Positions 18,403 to 26,851 of a DNA stretch of 64,000 bases are shown piece after piece (position 1 is the first letter of the stretch; the number at the start of each line of letters is the position of its first letter). The notes below the pieces were generated by a model. That model saw nothing but the letters and a program-made list of their open reading frames with translations, was not told the origin of the DNA and made no database searches. Both the position numbers and the translations under genes were made by a program. The stretch is from Hyphomicrobiales bacterium. Lineage in GTDB: Bacteria > Pseudomonadota > Alphaproteobacteria > Rhizobiales > Xanthobacteraceae. The stretch covers positions 248,001-312,000 of the forward strand of contig JAFKKG010000012.1 of NCBI GenBank assembly GCA_017305715.1, in the 5' to 3' direction.

Positions 18403-19764
18403 ATGAAGGACCTCACCCAGGGCTCCATCGTGAGCCACATCCTGAACATGGCGCCGCCGATCGTCGCCGGCATGGTCACGATCATGATCTGCCAGCTCGT
18501 CGATCTGTATTTCGTCGCCGGGCTCGGCGAAGCGGCGATCGCGGGTGTCTCGGCAGCAGGCAATCTGGGATTCCTCATCAACGGGCTGATGCAGGTGCTG
18601 GGGGTCGGGACCGTCGCGCTGATTGCGCATGCCGTGGGCCGCAAGGATCGGGCCGACGCCAACCTGGTGTTCAACCAGGCGCTTGGCCTCGCCGCCGCAA
18701 GCGGGCTACTGACGTGGGTCATCGGGGCCGCGCTCGCCGGCGGTTACATGCGGATGGTGGCCGCCGATGAGGCCACCGTCGCGGCGGGAACGACCTATCT
18801 GCTCTGGTTCATGCCGGCACTGGCGCTGCAATTCGCCAACCAGGTGGTGGGCGCCGCGCTGCGCGCGACCGGAATCGTACGGCCCAGCATGATCGTGCAG
18901 GCGATCGCCGTGGCCATCAACATCGCGCTGGCGCCGGTCCTGATCACGGGCTGGGGCACCGGTCATGCGTTCGGTGTCGCCGGCGCGGGGCTTGCAAGCT
19001 CGATGGCGATGCTGATCGCCGTGCTGATGCTGTGGGTCTATTTCCGCAGGCTGGAGCGCTATGTCGGCGTCGATCTTGCGCAATTGCGTCCGCTGCTTCC
19101 GCAGTGGAGGCGTATCGTCGATGTCGGCCTGCCGGCGGGCGGCGAGTTCGCGATCATCTTCATGTGGATGGGCGTGATCTACTACGCCTTGCGTGACTTC
19201 GGCGCGGCGGCGCAGGCCGGGTTTGGCATCGGGACGCGGGTGCTCGGCCTGATCCAGATGCCGGCACTGGCGATTGCGCTCGCCGCCGGACCGATCGCCG
19301 GGCAGAATTTCGGCGCCGGCAACGCCGCGCGCGTGAGGGAAGCCTTCACCAAGGCGGCGGTGATCGCCACCGTGGTCATGATCGCATTCACGATTCTCGC
19401 GCAATGGCAGCCGGGACTGCTGCTCGGTGGCTTCGCTGATGACCCCGAGACGATCGCGGTCGCCACATTGTTCCTGCAAATGGTCTCGCTCAACCTCGTC
19501 GCGCAGGGATTTACCTTTGTGTGCTCCAGCATGTTCCAGGGGCTCGGCAACACCAAGCCGATGCTGCTGAGTTCCGGCGCACGTTTGGTCACCTATGCCT
19601 TGCCGGTACTCTGGCTGTCCGCAAGACCGGGGTTTCGCATGGAGTACGTGTGGTACCTGTCGAACCTGACGACGACGCTGCAGGCTGCGTTGAGTCTGTG
19701 GTTGCTGCGCCTGGAATTCAGGAAGCGGCTGGCGCCCCTCAAGTCCGGGTTGCCGGCGGAGTGA
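18403..19764 (+). CDS. MATE-family efflux transporter
   Basis: 453 residues from MKDLTQGSIVSHILNMAPP, the usual MATE start, with about 12 hydrophobic helices in two halves. It would export cationic compounds with Na+ or H+. An ATG 12 codons earlier is possible but lies inside an 8-bp inverted repeat (CGGCACGC at 18350-18357, GCGTGCCG at 18381-18388) in the gap after the ABC exporter. The 3' end overlaps the opposing EamA gene by 26 bases. Confidence 0.9.
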   Translation: MKDLTQGSIVSHILNMAPPIVAGMVTIMICQLVDLYFVAGLGEAAIAGVSAAGNLGFLINGLMQVLGVGTVALIAHAVGRKDRADANLVFNQALGLAAASGLLTWVIGAALAGGYMRMVAADEATVAAGTTYLLWFMPALALQFANQVVGAALRATGIVRPSMIVQAIAVAINIALAPVLITGWGTGHAFGVAGAGLASSMAMLIAVLMLWVYFRRLERYVGVDLAQLRPLLPQWRRIVDVGLPAGGEFAIIFMWMGVIYYALRDFGAAAQAGFGIGTRVLGLIQMPALAIALAAGPIAGQNFGAGNAARVREAFTKAAVIATVVMIAFTILAQWQPGLLLGGFADDPETIAVATLFLQMVSLNLVAQGFTFVCSSMFQGLGNTKPMLLSSGARLVTYALPVLWLSARPGFRMEYVWYLSNLTTTLQAALSLWLLRLEFRKRLAPLKSGLPAE

Positions 19765-20683
19765 CGGCTGAAACCGACATCCGCTCGGGATGCCGGGGCA
19801 CCTCGCTCCCGCGCGTGCGCGCCGAGATCGCAACCGTCGCGACCACGCCGGCGGCGAACAGCATGATCTGCGGCGTGATGATCTCGTCGTTGAAGACGGC
19901 CGCGAGCGCAAACACGACGAAAGGCTGCAGCAATTGCACCTGCGAGACGCGGGCGATGCCGCCCATCGCCATGCCGGCGTTCCAGGCAAAGAAGCCGATC
20001 CATTGCGAGAACAGCGCGACGTAGAGCAGCCCCAGCCACGGCTTCAGGGGGATCTGGCTGAGTTCGGCCGGCATCGTCAGCGCGGTGGCGGGGATCGAGA
20101 ACGGCAGCGCGATCACCAGCACCCAGCTGATGACTTCCCAGCCCGGCATCTGCGCGGTGAGCCGGCCGGAGAAGGCGTAGCCGATCGCGGATACGATAAC
20201 GGAGGCAAGCAGGAACCAATCGCCGGTCGACAGCGCTCCGCCGCCCTGGCGCAGCGCAAACGCGATCACCAGGGCGGCGCCCGCGAACGAGGCGATCCAG
20301 AACAGCGGCCGCGGCCGTTCATGGGTGATGATGACGGCGGCGAGCGCCGTGCCGATCGGCAGGATGCCCAGCACCACGCCGCCGTGCGAGGCGTCGACGG
20401 TTTGCATCCCGACGGCCATCAGGAACGGGAACAGGACGGCGACGCAGAGCATCGTGATCACGAGTTGCGGCAACAATGCGCGAGGCGGCAGCGGGCGACG
20501 CAGCACGAGAAGCAACACTAGCGAGCACAGCCCGGCGATCGCCGTGCGCAACGCGGTCAGTGCAATCGGATCAATCGCCGACACCGCGAGCCGTGTCGCC
20601 GGCAGCGTGCCGCCAAAGATCAGCACGCCGACAAAGCCCAGCAACAGACCGAGACGTGCGCGCGAGACATGAGGGGAGGTCAT
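19739..20683 (-). CDS. EamA/DMT-superfamily transporter
   Basis: 314 residues with ten hydrophobic helices and two EamA repeats: residues about 13-140 (LGLLLGFVGVLIFGGTLPAT) and about 155-290 (LLASVIVSAIGYAFSGRL). Proteins of this superfamily export metabolites or amino acids; the substrate cannot be inferred. It is convergent with the MATE gene. Confidence 0.88.
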   Translation of the reverse strand: MTSPHVSRARLGLLLGFVGVLIFGGTLPATRLAVSAIDPIALTALRTAIAGLCSLVLLLVLRRPLPPRALLPQLVITMLCVAVLFPFLMAVGMQTVDASHGGVVLGILPIGTALAAVIITHERPRPLFWIASFAGAALVIAFALRQGGGALSTGDWFLLASVIVSAIGYAFSGRLTAQMPGWEVISWVLVIALPFSIPATALTMPAELSQIPLKPWLGLLYVALFSQWIGFFAWNAGMAMGGIARVSQVQLLQPFVVFALAAVFNDEIITPQIMLFAAGVVATVAISARTRGSEVPRHPERMSVSAVTPPATRT

Positions 20684-20755
20684 GGTGCGACTGGTTAGCT
20701 GCTTTGCCGGTCAGCGTACAGCAATCTACTCGGAGCACATGGCGGCCATGCGCCG

Positions 20756-21499
20756 CTAGCTCGGAGCAATGCTGCTCCATACCAATCCGAGCCCGGACAG
20801 AAACAGCAGGCCCAGCACGATATCGTAGAAATTGCGATCGCTGAGGGCCTGATAGGTGCGCATGCCAATCCGTGCGCCGATCAGCGTGCCCGGCATGGCG
20901 AGCAGGGCGAGCCAGGCCACCTCCGGTTTGACGAAGCCGCTGGCGATTTGCAGCAGCAAGGCGGCGCCGAGCACGGAGCCGTTGAAAATCTGGAACACGC
21001 CGCGGCGCTGCTCCTTGGTCCAGCCGCGCACGCTGGCCCACAAGGTCGGCAGCGGGCCGGACAGGCCGGCGAGCCCGCCGAGGATGCCGCCGGCGAATCC
21101 GACCACGGCGTCCGCCGGCTTGCCGCCGAAACGAAATGCCATCGGCTTGCGGACGAAAAAAAGAGCGGTCGGAAACAGCAGCAGCATCGCGCCGATGCTC
21201 AGCTTGAAGTGCTGCGGATCGGCCCGTACCACCAGCAGCGCGCCGACGGGCATGCCCGCAAGGCCGCCGATCACGAACGGCGCGGCGAGCCTGAAATCGA
21301 GCACCTTCCACATCGACGGCAGCGTCGAAATCTGCGAACTGACCGAGCAGATCAGCACCAGCGGCACGGCGAGCGCAGGCGGCAATATATAAAGCCAGAT
21401 CCCCAGCGCCATCAGCGCGGTGCCGAAACCGGCGAGCCCGGACACGAAGCCGCCGGCAAGCGCGCCAAACAGCAACACCGCATAGGTGGACGCTTCCAA
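20756..21499 (-). CDS. TSUP-family (TauE/SafE) membrane transporter
   Basis: 247 residues, about eight helices, with the glycine-rich repeat pattern of the sulfite exporter TauE/SafE family (GFVSGLAGFGTALMALG and GFAGGILGGLAGLSGPLP). The start is taken as TTG at 21499, which has GGAGAG about 8 bases upstream. An ATG upstream in frame at 21577 would add 26 residues encoded by the palindromic repeat at 21513-21592, so that extension is rejected. The substrate may be a sulfur or carbon oxyanion. Confidence 0.85.
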   Translation of the reverse strand: MEASTYAVLLFGALAGGFVSGLAGFGTALMALGIWLYILPPALAVPLVLICSVSSQISTLPSMWKVLDFRLAAPFVIGGLAGMPVGALLVVRADPQHFKLSIGAMLLLFPTALFFVRKPMAFRFGGKPADAVVGFAGGILGGLAGLSGPLPTLWASVRGWTKEQRRGVFQIFNGSVLGAALLLQIASGFVKPEVAWLALLAMPGTLIGARIGMRTYQALSDRNFYDIVLGLLFLSGLGLVWSSIAPS

Positions 21500-21512
21500 T
21501 TTTTTCTCTCCG

Positions 21513-21592
21513 CCATTCCGGGATGGCCCGAAGGACCAGACCCGGAATCTCGAGATTCCGGTTTCGATGCTGCGCATCGCCCCGGAATGACG
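21513..21592. repeat. Palindromic repeat, CTCGAG family, copy 1
   Basis: The ends (CCATTCCGGG and CCCCGGAATGA) are inverted and the centre is the perfect palindrome GGAATCTCGAGATTCC. Relatives lie at 41849-41927 and 57496-57576. This copy abuts the TTG start of the TSUP transporter gene. Confidence 0.85.
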
Positions 21593-21682
21593 TCTGTGAA
21601 TTGAGCGCCGACATTTACACGACGCTGCCAGCAGGTACTATCGCAATTCAAGCCTTCAACAGTAACTTCATGGAAGCGGCCA

Positions 21683-22390
21683 ATGAGCTCAAAGACTTTC
21701 CTGGTGTGTCATGGTGCGTGGTCGGCGGGTTGGGCGTGGAAGAAGATGCACCCGTTGATGCAGGCCGCCGGACATCGGCTGGTGACGCCGACCTATACCG
21801 GGCTCGGCGAGCGCGCGCATCTGGCAACTCCCTCGATCGACCTCGAATCCCATATCGAGGACGTGCTCAACGTCATCACATATGAAGACCTGCACGACAT
21901 CGTGCTGGTCGGCCACAGCTATGGCGGCATGGTCGCAACCGGCGTCGCCGATCGCGCGCGGGACCGTGTCGCGCAGCTGATCTTTATCGACGCCTTCGTG
22001 CCGGAGGATGGCCAGTCGCTGTTCGACATCAATGAACCCGGGCGGCAGCCGATGCTGGACGGCGCCAGGAAGGGTGATGGCTGGCGCATTCCGCCGATGA
22101 CGTCGCCGCCGGACACCTCGGCTGAAGACGTCGAATGGCTGGCGGCGCGACGCGTCGCGATGCCGGTCAAATGTTTCGAGACCAAACTCAAGCTGCGGGG
22201 TGGCAAACTGAGTTTGCCGCGCAGCTATATCTACGCCACCCGCTTCCCGCCGGCGGACACCTTCGGTCCGTTTGCGCGGAGGGCGAAGAGCGATCCGGCG
22301 TGGCGCTATTTCGAGATCGACGCCAGCCATTCGCCGAACGTGACCGCGCCGGAAACGCTGATGGCGCTACTCGAGAAGATCGTCGCCTAG
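21683..22390 (+). CDS. Alpha/beta hydrolase (EstC/salicylate-esterase-like)
   Basis: 235 residues. The oxyanion-hole region is LVCHGAWSAGWAW, the nucleophile elbow VGHSYGGM (Ser), and the catalytic histidine in DASHSPN near residue 219. This matches the small esterases related to plant methylesterases (methyl salicylate/pyrethroid type). Probably cytoplasmic. Its stop codon is followed immediately by the left 32-bp repeat of the accessory island, which shows that the island joined directly behind this gene. Confidence 0.88.
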   Translation: MSSKTFLVCHGAWSAGWAWKKMHPLMQAAGHRLVTPTYTGLGERAHLATPSIDLESHIEDVLNVITYEDLHDIVLVGHSYGGMVATGVADRARDRVAQLIFIDAFVPEDGQSLFDINEPGRQPMLDGARKGDGWRIPPMTSPPDTSAEDVEWLAARRVAMPVKCFETKLKLRGGKLSLPRSYIYATRFPPADTFGPFARRAKSDPAWRYFEIDASHSPNVTAPETLMALLEKIVA

Positions 22391-22422
22391 AAAATGGCGA
22401 GGGGTCCGGCGCGTTACGCCGA
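22391..22422. repeat. Left 32-bp direct repeat (attachment-site-like) of the accessory island
   Basis: Identical over 32 bases to 27747-27778 (begins AAAATGGCGAGGGGTCCGGC and ends GCGTTACGCCGA). The right copy is part of the rnpB terminator; this left copy lacks the ACCCCTC that completes the hairpin. It therefore looks like the second att site created by insertion. Confidence 0.8.
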
Positions 22423-22619
22423 TTTCGGCTTTGGGCGATGTCGGATCGGATCGTTTCTTAACGGTCGTGAAACACAATAACCATAGGCTCAACTGCAATT
22501 TTAGAGGAGGTCGAAATGGGTCGTTTCGATCCATAACGAACTCGATCAGATTGCACGATTGTTGTCACCAATGTTGTCACCAAATCAGGCCCGGACGAGA
22601 TGACCGAGAAGACCTTGGA

Positions 22620-22778
22620 GCATATCAGCGTTCGGAACATCTGGAGGCGAGGCGCAAGCTGGCGGGAGCTTGGGAAGCGTTCGCACTGAGGCATCTCGAC
22701 GCGCCGCTCGTGCCGAGCCTGCCGGCCCGGGTGGAGCCAAGCCGGAAAAGGGTGAAAGCTGCCGGAGGCGTCACATGA
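22620..22778 (+). pseudogene. C-terminal fragment of a tyrosine (P4-type) integrase
   Basis: In frame, AYQRSEHLEARRKLAGAWEA resembles the final helix of phage/P4-type integrases (AY-R-x-[DE]-x5-RR-x-L-M-x-x-W). No catalytic R-H-R-Y box remains: only about 200 bases lie between the left repeat and this scrap, too few for the enzyme. The fragment lies just inside the left att-like repeat, where such integrases usually sit. The rest of 22423-22964 shows nothing else but a short tandem TTGTCACCAA repeat. Confidence 0.5.
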
Positions 22779-22964
22779 GCGGGCCGGGCGAGGGCACGAA
22801 AAGCCTCTTGGGGACCCGGCCGCCTGAAGTGGCCGACGATAGAGAGCTCATCGTCGAAGCATAAGAAGATCAAGACAACCCCCACGCATTCCACGTCTCG
22901 CGCGGTCGCCCGACCGCGATCATCTTGCCTTTCGCTACGACGCTCCGTTTGCGACCGACTGTTG

Positions 22965-23465
22965 CTACTCAGTATCTGATTTAGAGGCCGCGCGTGTCAC
23001 ACGGGTTTGGACAGTCACGTTACTCTCTATTGTCATGTTAAGCGCGCTCGCGGGCAATACATAGGCGTTGAAGAACTTTACGATACCGTCAAATATTGTA
23101 CCCGTGGGGATTTCAATCCTTATGTGGAAACGCCGCTCATTCAGGTCTGCTGATTGTCGGGTGTGATGGCCCGAATATCCGCCTTTGGCAGCCTTGAACA
23201 GTTTGATCGCATTCTTGGTCGTTCCAAACATATCGATGTCGAGATGTTCTGGCTTCTGATCCCATCTTGCTATGAAGTAAGGGCCGTGCCCGGATTTCGG
23301 TGCAACTTTTAAAACCTCCAGCTTCCCAGTCTCGGAAAGAACCCCGTCGCAGGGCTCCGACCTGTAATCTGGGTGCACGATTGTCGGATGAATTTCTACA
23401 TCGCTCACTTTAGCGACGCGACCGCGCTGGTTGATCTGATCAATCTTTTGCTGCCGGTCCTTCAT
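22965..23465 (-). CDS. Unknown 166-residue protein, third gene of the SIR2-like set
   Basis: No family recognised. The chain is soluble and mixed alpha/beta, rich in His, Lys and Thr. Its C-terminal third has hydrophobic alternation (FHIRIEIPTGTIFDGIVKFF). It starts 9 bases after the stop of the SIR2-like gene on the same strand, so it is almost surely co-transcribed. Codon use and base composition match the rest of the island, not the chromosome. The repeated co-location with the SIR2-like gene in other genomes would have to be checked by search. Confidence 0.65.
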   Translation of the reverse strand: MKDRQQKIDQINQRGRVAKVSDVEIHPTIVHPDYRSEPCDGVLSETGKLEVLKVAPKSGHGPYFIARWDQKPEHLDIDMFGTTKNAIKLFKAAKGGYSGHHTRQSADLNERRFHIRIEIPTGTIFDGIVKFFNAYVLPASALNMTIESNVTVQTRVTRAASKSDTE

Positions 23466-23474
23466 GCGGTGGCC

Positions 23475-24377
23475 CTAGCTAAACTCTACAATCTGTCGCA
23501 TCAGATCGAGCGTCTGAAAATTATTGAGCCTTATCTGACCTCCGCACATTGCGGCGCAGCCACCAATCTCTTTTCCCGTTAAGCCGTATGCCGTGCCTTG
23601 ATACGCTTCGGGCGCAATACTGTCTAAGCCCAATCTCTGGACATTTCTTGACCCGAAGCCGAACCCCGCAAGGTAGACCCGCTTTGCTTTTGCGAGCAAC
23701 TCCTTGGCTTGCGCAAAATCTTTGTCACGACCGTCAGTCAGTTCCTCATGAACGACTTTGATCTCTTTCATAACTATACCCATCTTTCGTGCGTCAATTT
23801 GGCTGTCGCCGAAGTCAACAGCACTGCCGCCGTTCTGCCACGATAGATGGCCTAATCGGCCATGCAAGTGGACTATAGGTATTCTGCTCACAACGGCGGC
23901 AGTCTCATCTGTCGTTCGGCCGAAAGCGTTTTGAAGGCTGATGAATAGAAAGTGCTCGACACAGCGATCATAGTTGAAAGTTACAAACGATACCTGGTTG
24001 TCAGCGAACTCTTCTAGCGAGCTTCCGATCATATTTCCGTAAAGGTACGTCAGCCAATTTCTATCATTCTGCCAAAGCCGCTCGTGGTTCTCGCCATGAA
24101 GAAGCTCGATGCCCATCATGGCCTTCCCAATATCCATGAACTCCGGGCGGCGCTCTAGAAATGCATCGACGGATGAGAGCCCAGAATACTTCAACGCTTC
24201 CACAAATTGATTAATGGCCTTTCGCACGAACGGCGTTGTGTTCGTGAGATGGGCTGTATGCCCCGTGTCAGAATTGTATTTTTCCAAAATGTTCAGGCGT
24301 AGTTGGTAGCCCAGCGGCAAACCATAAGGCTCGCTTGCGCCTGCCCCGAGGACAAAAACGGTAGGGGTTGATATCAA
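23475..24377 (-). CDS. SIR2-like NAD-binding domain protein
   Basis: 300 residues with the SIR2-like pattern found in antiphage proteins: FVLGAGASEPYGLP (residues 8-21, dinucleotide loop), FVTFNYDRCVEHFL (131-144, the NYD element) and IVHLHGRLG (168-176; His172 at the catalytic-histidine position), then VYLAGFGFGSRNV near 235 for the distal nucleotide site. It almost fills the whole protein, with no obvious extra domain. SIR2-family proteins in Thoeris, DSR and SIR2-Argonaute systems cleave NAD+ when a phage is sensed. Function here is inferred from those families. Middle gene of a minus-strand set of three. Confidence 0.75.
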   Translation of the reverse strand: MISTPTVFVLGAGASEPYGLPLGYQLRLNILEKYNSDTGHTAHLTNTTPFVRKAINQFVEALKYSGLSSVDAFLERRPEFMDIGKAMMGIELLHGENHERLWQNDRNWLTYLYGNMIGSSLEEFADNQVSFVTFNYDRCVEHFLFISLQNAFGRTTDETAAVVSRIPIVHLHGRLGHLSWQNGGSAVDFGDSQIDARKMGIVMKEIKVVHEELTDGRDKDFAQAKELLAKAKRVYLAGFGFGSRNVQRLGLDSIAPEAYQGTAYGLTGKEIGGCAAMCGGQIRLNNFQTLDLMRQIVEFS

Positions 24378-24433
24378 GGATTGTCTCCGGTTCGCGCCGT
24401 ATGTCGCGTAAATATACCGCTTTTAGACCGGCT

Positions 24434-25414
24434 TCACTTTACGTCCTTCACACTTTTGATCAGATCACTCAGTTGAGCCAACGGCGGCGGCGGCGATTTT
24501 CCGAACTCCAAGTGCGGAGTTAGCCCGGTGGCCAAAAGTGCGAAATCTGATACGGATGTATGTTCGCCACTCAAGCGCAGAAGGTCCGCTCTGGCCATGT
24601 AGAACGCAGATAATCGAATATTGTAGCGATAGAGCGAGACCAGAATGCTCACGAGAAAGCCGATGACGGCCAGTACGCCGAACCGCGTGATGCTGGTCTG
24701 TAGGAGCCGAAGAAGCAGGTTATTATTATCTGCGTCTGCTGCCGGCGGCCGGTTTGTGCCGCCTAGTGCGACAGCCTGCACCTTGGCTTCGTAGATAGAG
24801 TTCCGAACGGACTGTAGAAAGTTGAGTTTCTCCGATATTTCTTGACTGCGTTTTTCCGCCGCCAGAAGAGCGGTTGGATCGAACAAGATGTTCTGCGCCT
24901 CCAGTGCGGCCGTCGCCTCATCGAAGGCGGACTTCGTCAACCGCAAGTCAACACTTGACGGATCGCAACCATCAAAAGTCAAACGCAGAGTGTTCATGAG
25001 CGAAGATAGTTCGGGCTTCTGCAGCAATAAGGATATTTGACTAGCTATTTCTTTACCGGTGGGCGGAGGATCGTTCCGAAAGCTGATCTGATGGATCGGA
25101 GGGACGGCGGGTTGAGATTGCCACCTGCGAAAGAATTCCGCATGAGCCTTGCCGCATGCGATTCTCTCCTTCTCTGCCGTCCCTCCTACGGACGTATTCT
25201 CTTGGTTGAGTTTTGTAAGTTCCGCTTGGGCATTTTCGAGCCGCTTGTCGAAGTCTTGGACGCCGATGTCTCGCGCCGTTAAACTTGAAGCCGTGAAGAC
25301 TACATACCCACCGAATGCCATAAGGATGACCACCATGAGCAGGAAGAGCCATGCCTGCCACTGCAAGACTTCACTGCGTCTTTCAAATCGTTTTATGGCA
25401 GTGCCAATTCTCAT
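24434..25414 (-). CDS. Two-helix membrane protein with a coiled-coil loop
   Basis: 326 residues. Membrane helices lie at about 21-43 (AWLFLLMVVILMAFGGYVVF) and 244-263 (RFGVLAVIGFLVSILVSLYR). By the positive-inside rule both ends are cytoplasmic and the loop of about 200 residues is periplasmic, with heptad-like stretches (DFDKRLENAQAELTKLNQEN and LLAAEKRSQEISEKLNFLQS). The C-terminal 60 residues are cytoplasmic. No family recognised. It is the first gene of the set, 56 bases before the SIR2-like gene, so it may be the membrane partner (sensor or effector) of that protein. Confidence 0.7.
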   Translation of the reverse strand: MRIGTAIKRFERRSEVLQWQAWLFLLMVVILMAFGGYVVFTASSLTARDIGVQDFDKRLENAQAELTKLNQENTSVGGTAEKERIACGKAHAEFFRRWQSQPAVPPIHQISFRNDPPPTGKEIASQISLLLQKPELSSLMNTLRLTFDGCDPSSVDLRLTKSAFDEATAALEAQNILFDPTALLAAEKRSQEISEKLNFLQSVRNSIYEAKVQAVALGGTNRPPAADADNNNLLLRLLQTSITRFGVLAVIGFLVSILVSLYRYNIRLSAFYMARADLLRLSGEHTSVSDFALLATGLTPHLEFGKSPPPPLAQLSDLIKSVKDVK

Positions 25415-25585
25415 CTCTTAGCCCCAACAAACGATTGTGCGTCCGGCGCGCAGCTTTCTCGGCGCGGCTTAGCTCATTAGCCCAAAGCAAACCCCTCTGA
25501 TTGCCGGCACGTAACGTAGCGGAACTCGCCCCGCGCGCAAGTGGGCAAGTTTCAAGCCCGGCGGGAAACGCTCTGAATGAGAAAA

Positions 25586-25621
25586 AGCCGCCGCGCCGGG
25601 TTGAGGTTCGGCGCGACGGCT
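25586..25621 (-). terminator. Terminator-like hairpin in a gene-poor stretch
   Basis: AGCCGCCGCGCC / GGCGCGACGGCT form a 12-bp stem with one mismatch, followed on the minus strand by TTTTTC. No intact minus-strand gene now lies before it, so it may belong to a gene lost by decay. Confidence 0.5.
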
Positions 25622-25763
25622 CTTCAGAAGGATGGCCCGTGATACGCAAGGCCGAATGCGACTGTCGCTGCTTCCCGTGAGGAAACCATTAGCGAACGAC
25701 GTTGTGAGCTTGAGCCGGTTGTGAGAAGCGATCTTGAGGAGACTTTCAACCGAGGGGCAACCA

Positions 25764-25887
25764 ATGATCAGATGCGGCTGTGTCGCTGTGCTGCTGGCGT
25801 TGACCTTTTCGACCCCCGCTTTTTGCGCAAGACGTTAGTCCCGCATTGACCCAAGCGGATCATATCGTTCAGTCCATCGATCACTGA
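25764..25887 (+). pseudogene. Relic of a small exported protein with a homopolymer frameshift
   Basis: ATG opens a signal peptide (MIRCGCVAVLLALTFSTPAF). A run of five T then pushes the frame to an early TAG. With four T it would read AFAQDVSPALTQADHIVQ and end at TGA 25885, giving an AFA-QD signal-peptidase site. It lies in the 25415-26374 gap, which otherwise holds only the hairpin above and a doubtful 43-codon frame. Confidence 0.35.
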
Positions 25888-26057
25888 GCTATCCATATCG
25901 AGCCGCCCCTGATCTCTTCCTCTATGCCCCATTAATCATCTGCTGACCGGTGTCGCTGGTGCGGCGTTAGTGCAAGAGCGTGGCCGGCGGGCACTTCCCC
26001 GCCTTCTTGCACTTCTGACACACGAGCACTCGCCAGATCGTGCACGCACGTCGTGGA

Positions 26058-26189
26058 TTAGTGCCTCTCCCTCGATACTGCCGCTCGCTCGGCGAGGATG
26101 GTGGTCATCGCACGGCTCTTCGCAAGCTCCTTCTTCAGCGCCTTGCGGTCGCCGGCGGACAGCGGGGTCGGGTGGTGCTCCGGGGCCAT
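26058..26189 (-). CDS. Doubtful 43-residue open frame
   Basis: ATG to TAA, 43 codons, charged and helical (AGDRKALKKELAKSRAMTTI). The amphipathic pattern looks protein-like, but no ribosome site is visible and no family is recognised. It may be a remnant of an element gene. Confidence 0.25.
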   Translation of the reverse strand: MAPEHHPTPLSAGDRKALKKELAKSRAMTTILAERAAVSRERH

Positions 26190-26374
26190 GAAGCCATCAT
26201 GCGCGCGCTGCCGGGTCTGGCGCAATCGCCCAAGATGTCGGGCACGACCTACGTGGACCTCTACTGCCTGTCGTAATAGTCGAAAAATTCAGGGAACGGG
26301 CTTCCCAGACCTCTTTACAATCCAAGTCCTCCAGAGTTGTGTGCGTTGGGGAACAAAACTGGGGAGAGGGGTCA

Positions 26375-26848
26375 ATGACCGCGAAGCTGCGCATCAAGGC
26401 AAAGGGGATCGAGATCGAATGGGAGGGCGAAGTCGACTACCTAAAGAACGATTTGCCCGATCTCATCGCAGCTATTGTTGCCGCGCTTGGAATTAGTGCA
26501 GGCGATGATGGCGACGACGATCCGAACGAGATCGAGAATACTCCACTCAATCCGGCGATGAAATTCACCACAGCCGCGTTGGCGGCAAAAATTCAACCGG
26601 GAACCGCACAAGACCTTTTCAAAGTTGCTCTCGCGAAACTGCAACTGAGCGACAAGATTGAGCCCGCCGAGCGCGCACAAATTCATAATGAGATGAAGAA
26701 CGCGCCAAAATTCTACAAGCCCGCAATGAGGACCAATTTAAGCAAGACGATTGACGCGTTGCTTACGTCAAACAGTATCAATGAACCTTCAACCGGCAAA
26801 TTTGCGCTCACTCCAAAAGCGCAGGCGGAAATTGAGAGCAAGATTTGA
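26375..26848 (+). CDS. Unknown 157-residue protein, partner of the HEPN-motif gene
   Basis: Start ATG at 26375 has GGGGAGAGG upstream. The first 40 residues look like a small beta/alpha element (AKLRIKAKGIEIEWEGEVDY), then an acidic spacer (DDGDDDPNEIE). The C-terminal half ends in a pattern like a winged helix (NLSKTIDALLTSNSINEPST, FALTPKAQAEI). Three bases separate its stop from the GTG of the HEPN-motif gene, so the two are one operon. No named family recognised; it may sense a signal or restrain the HEPN protein. Confidence 0.65.
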   Translation: MTAKLRIKAKGIEIEWEGEVDYLKNDLPDLIAAIVAALGISAGDDGDDDPNEIENTPLNPAMKFTTAALAAKIQPGTAQDLFKVALAKLQLSDKIEPAERAQIHNEMKNAPKFYKPAMRTNLSKTIDALLTSNSINEPSTGKFALTPKAQAEIESKI

Positions 26849-26851
26849 TCC

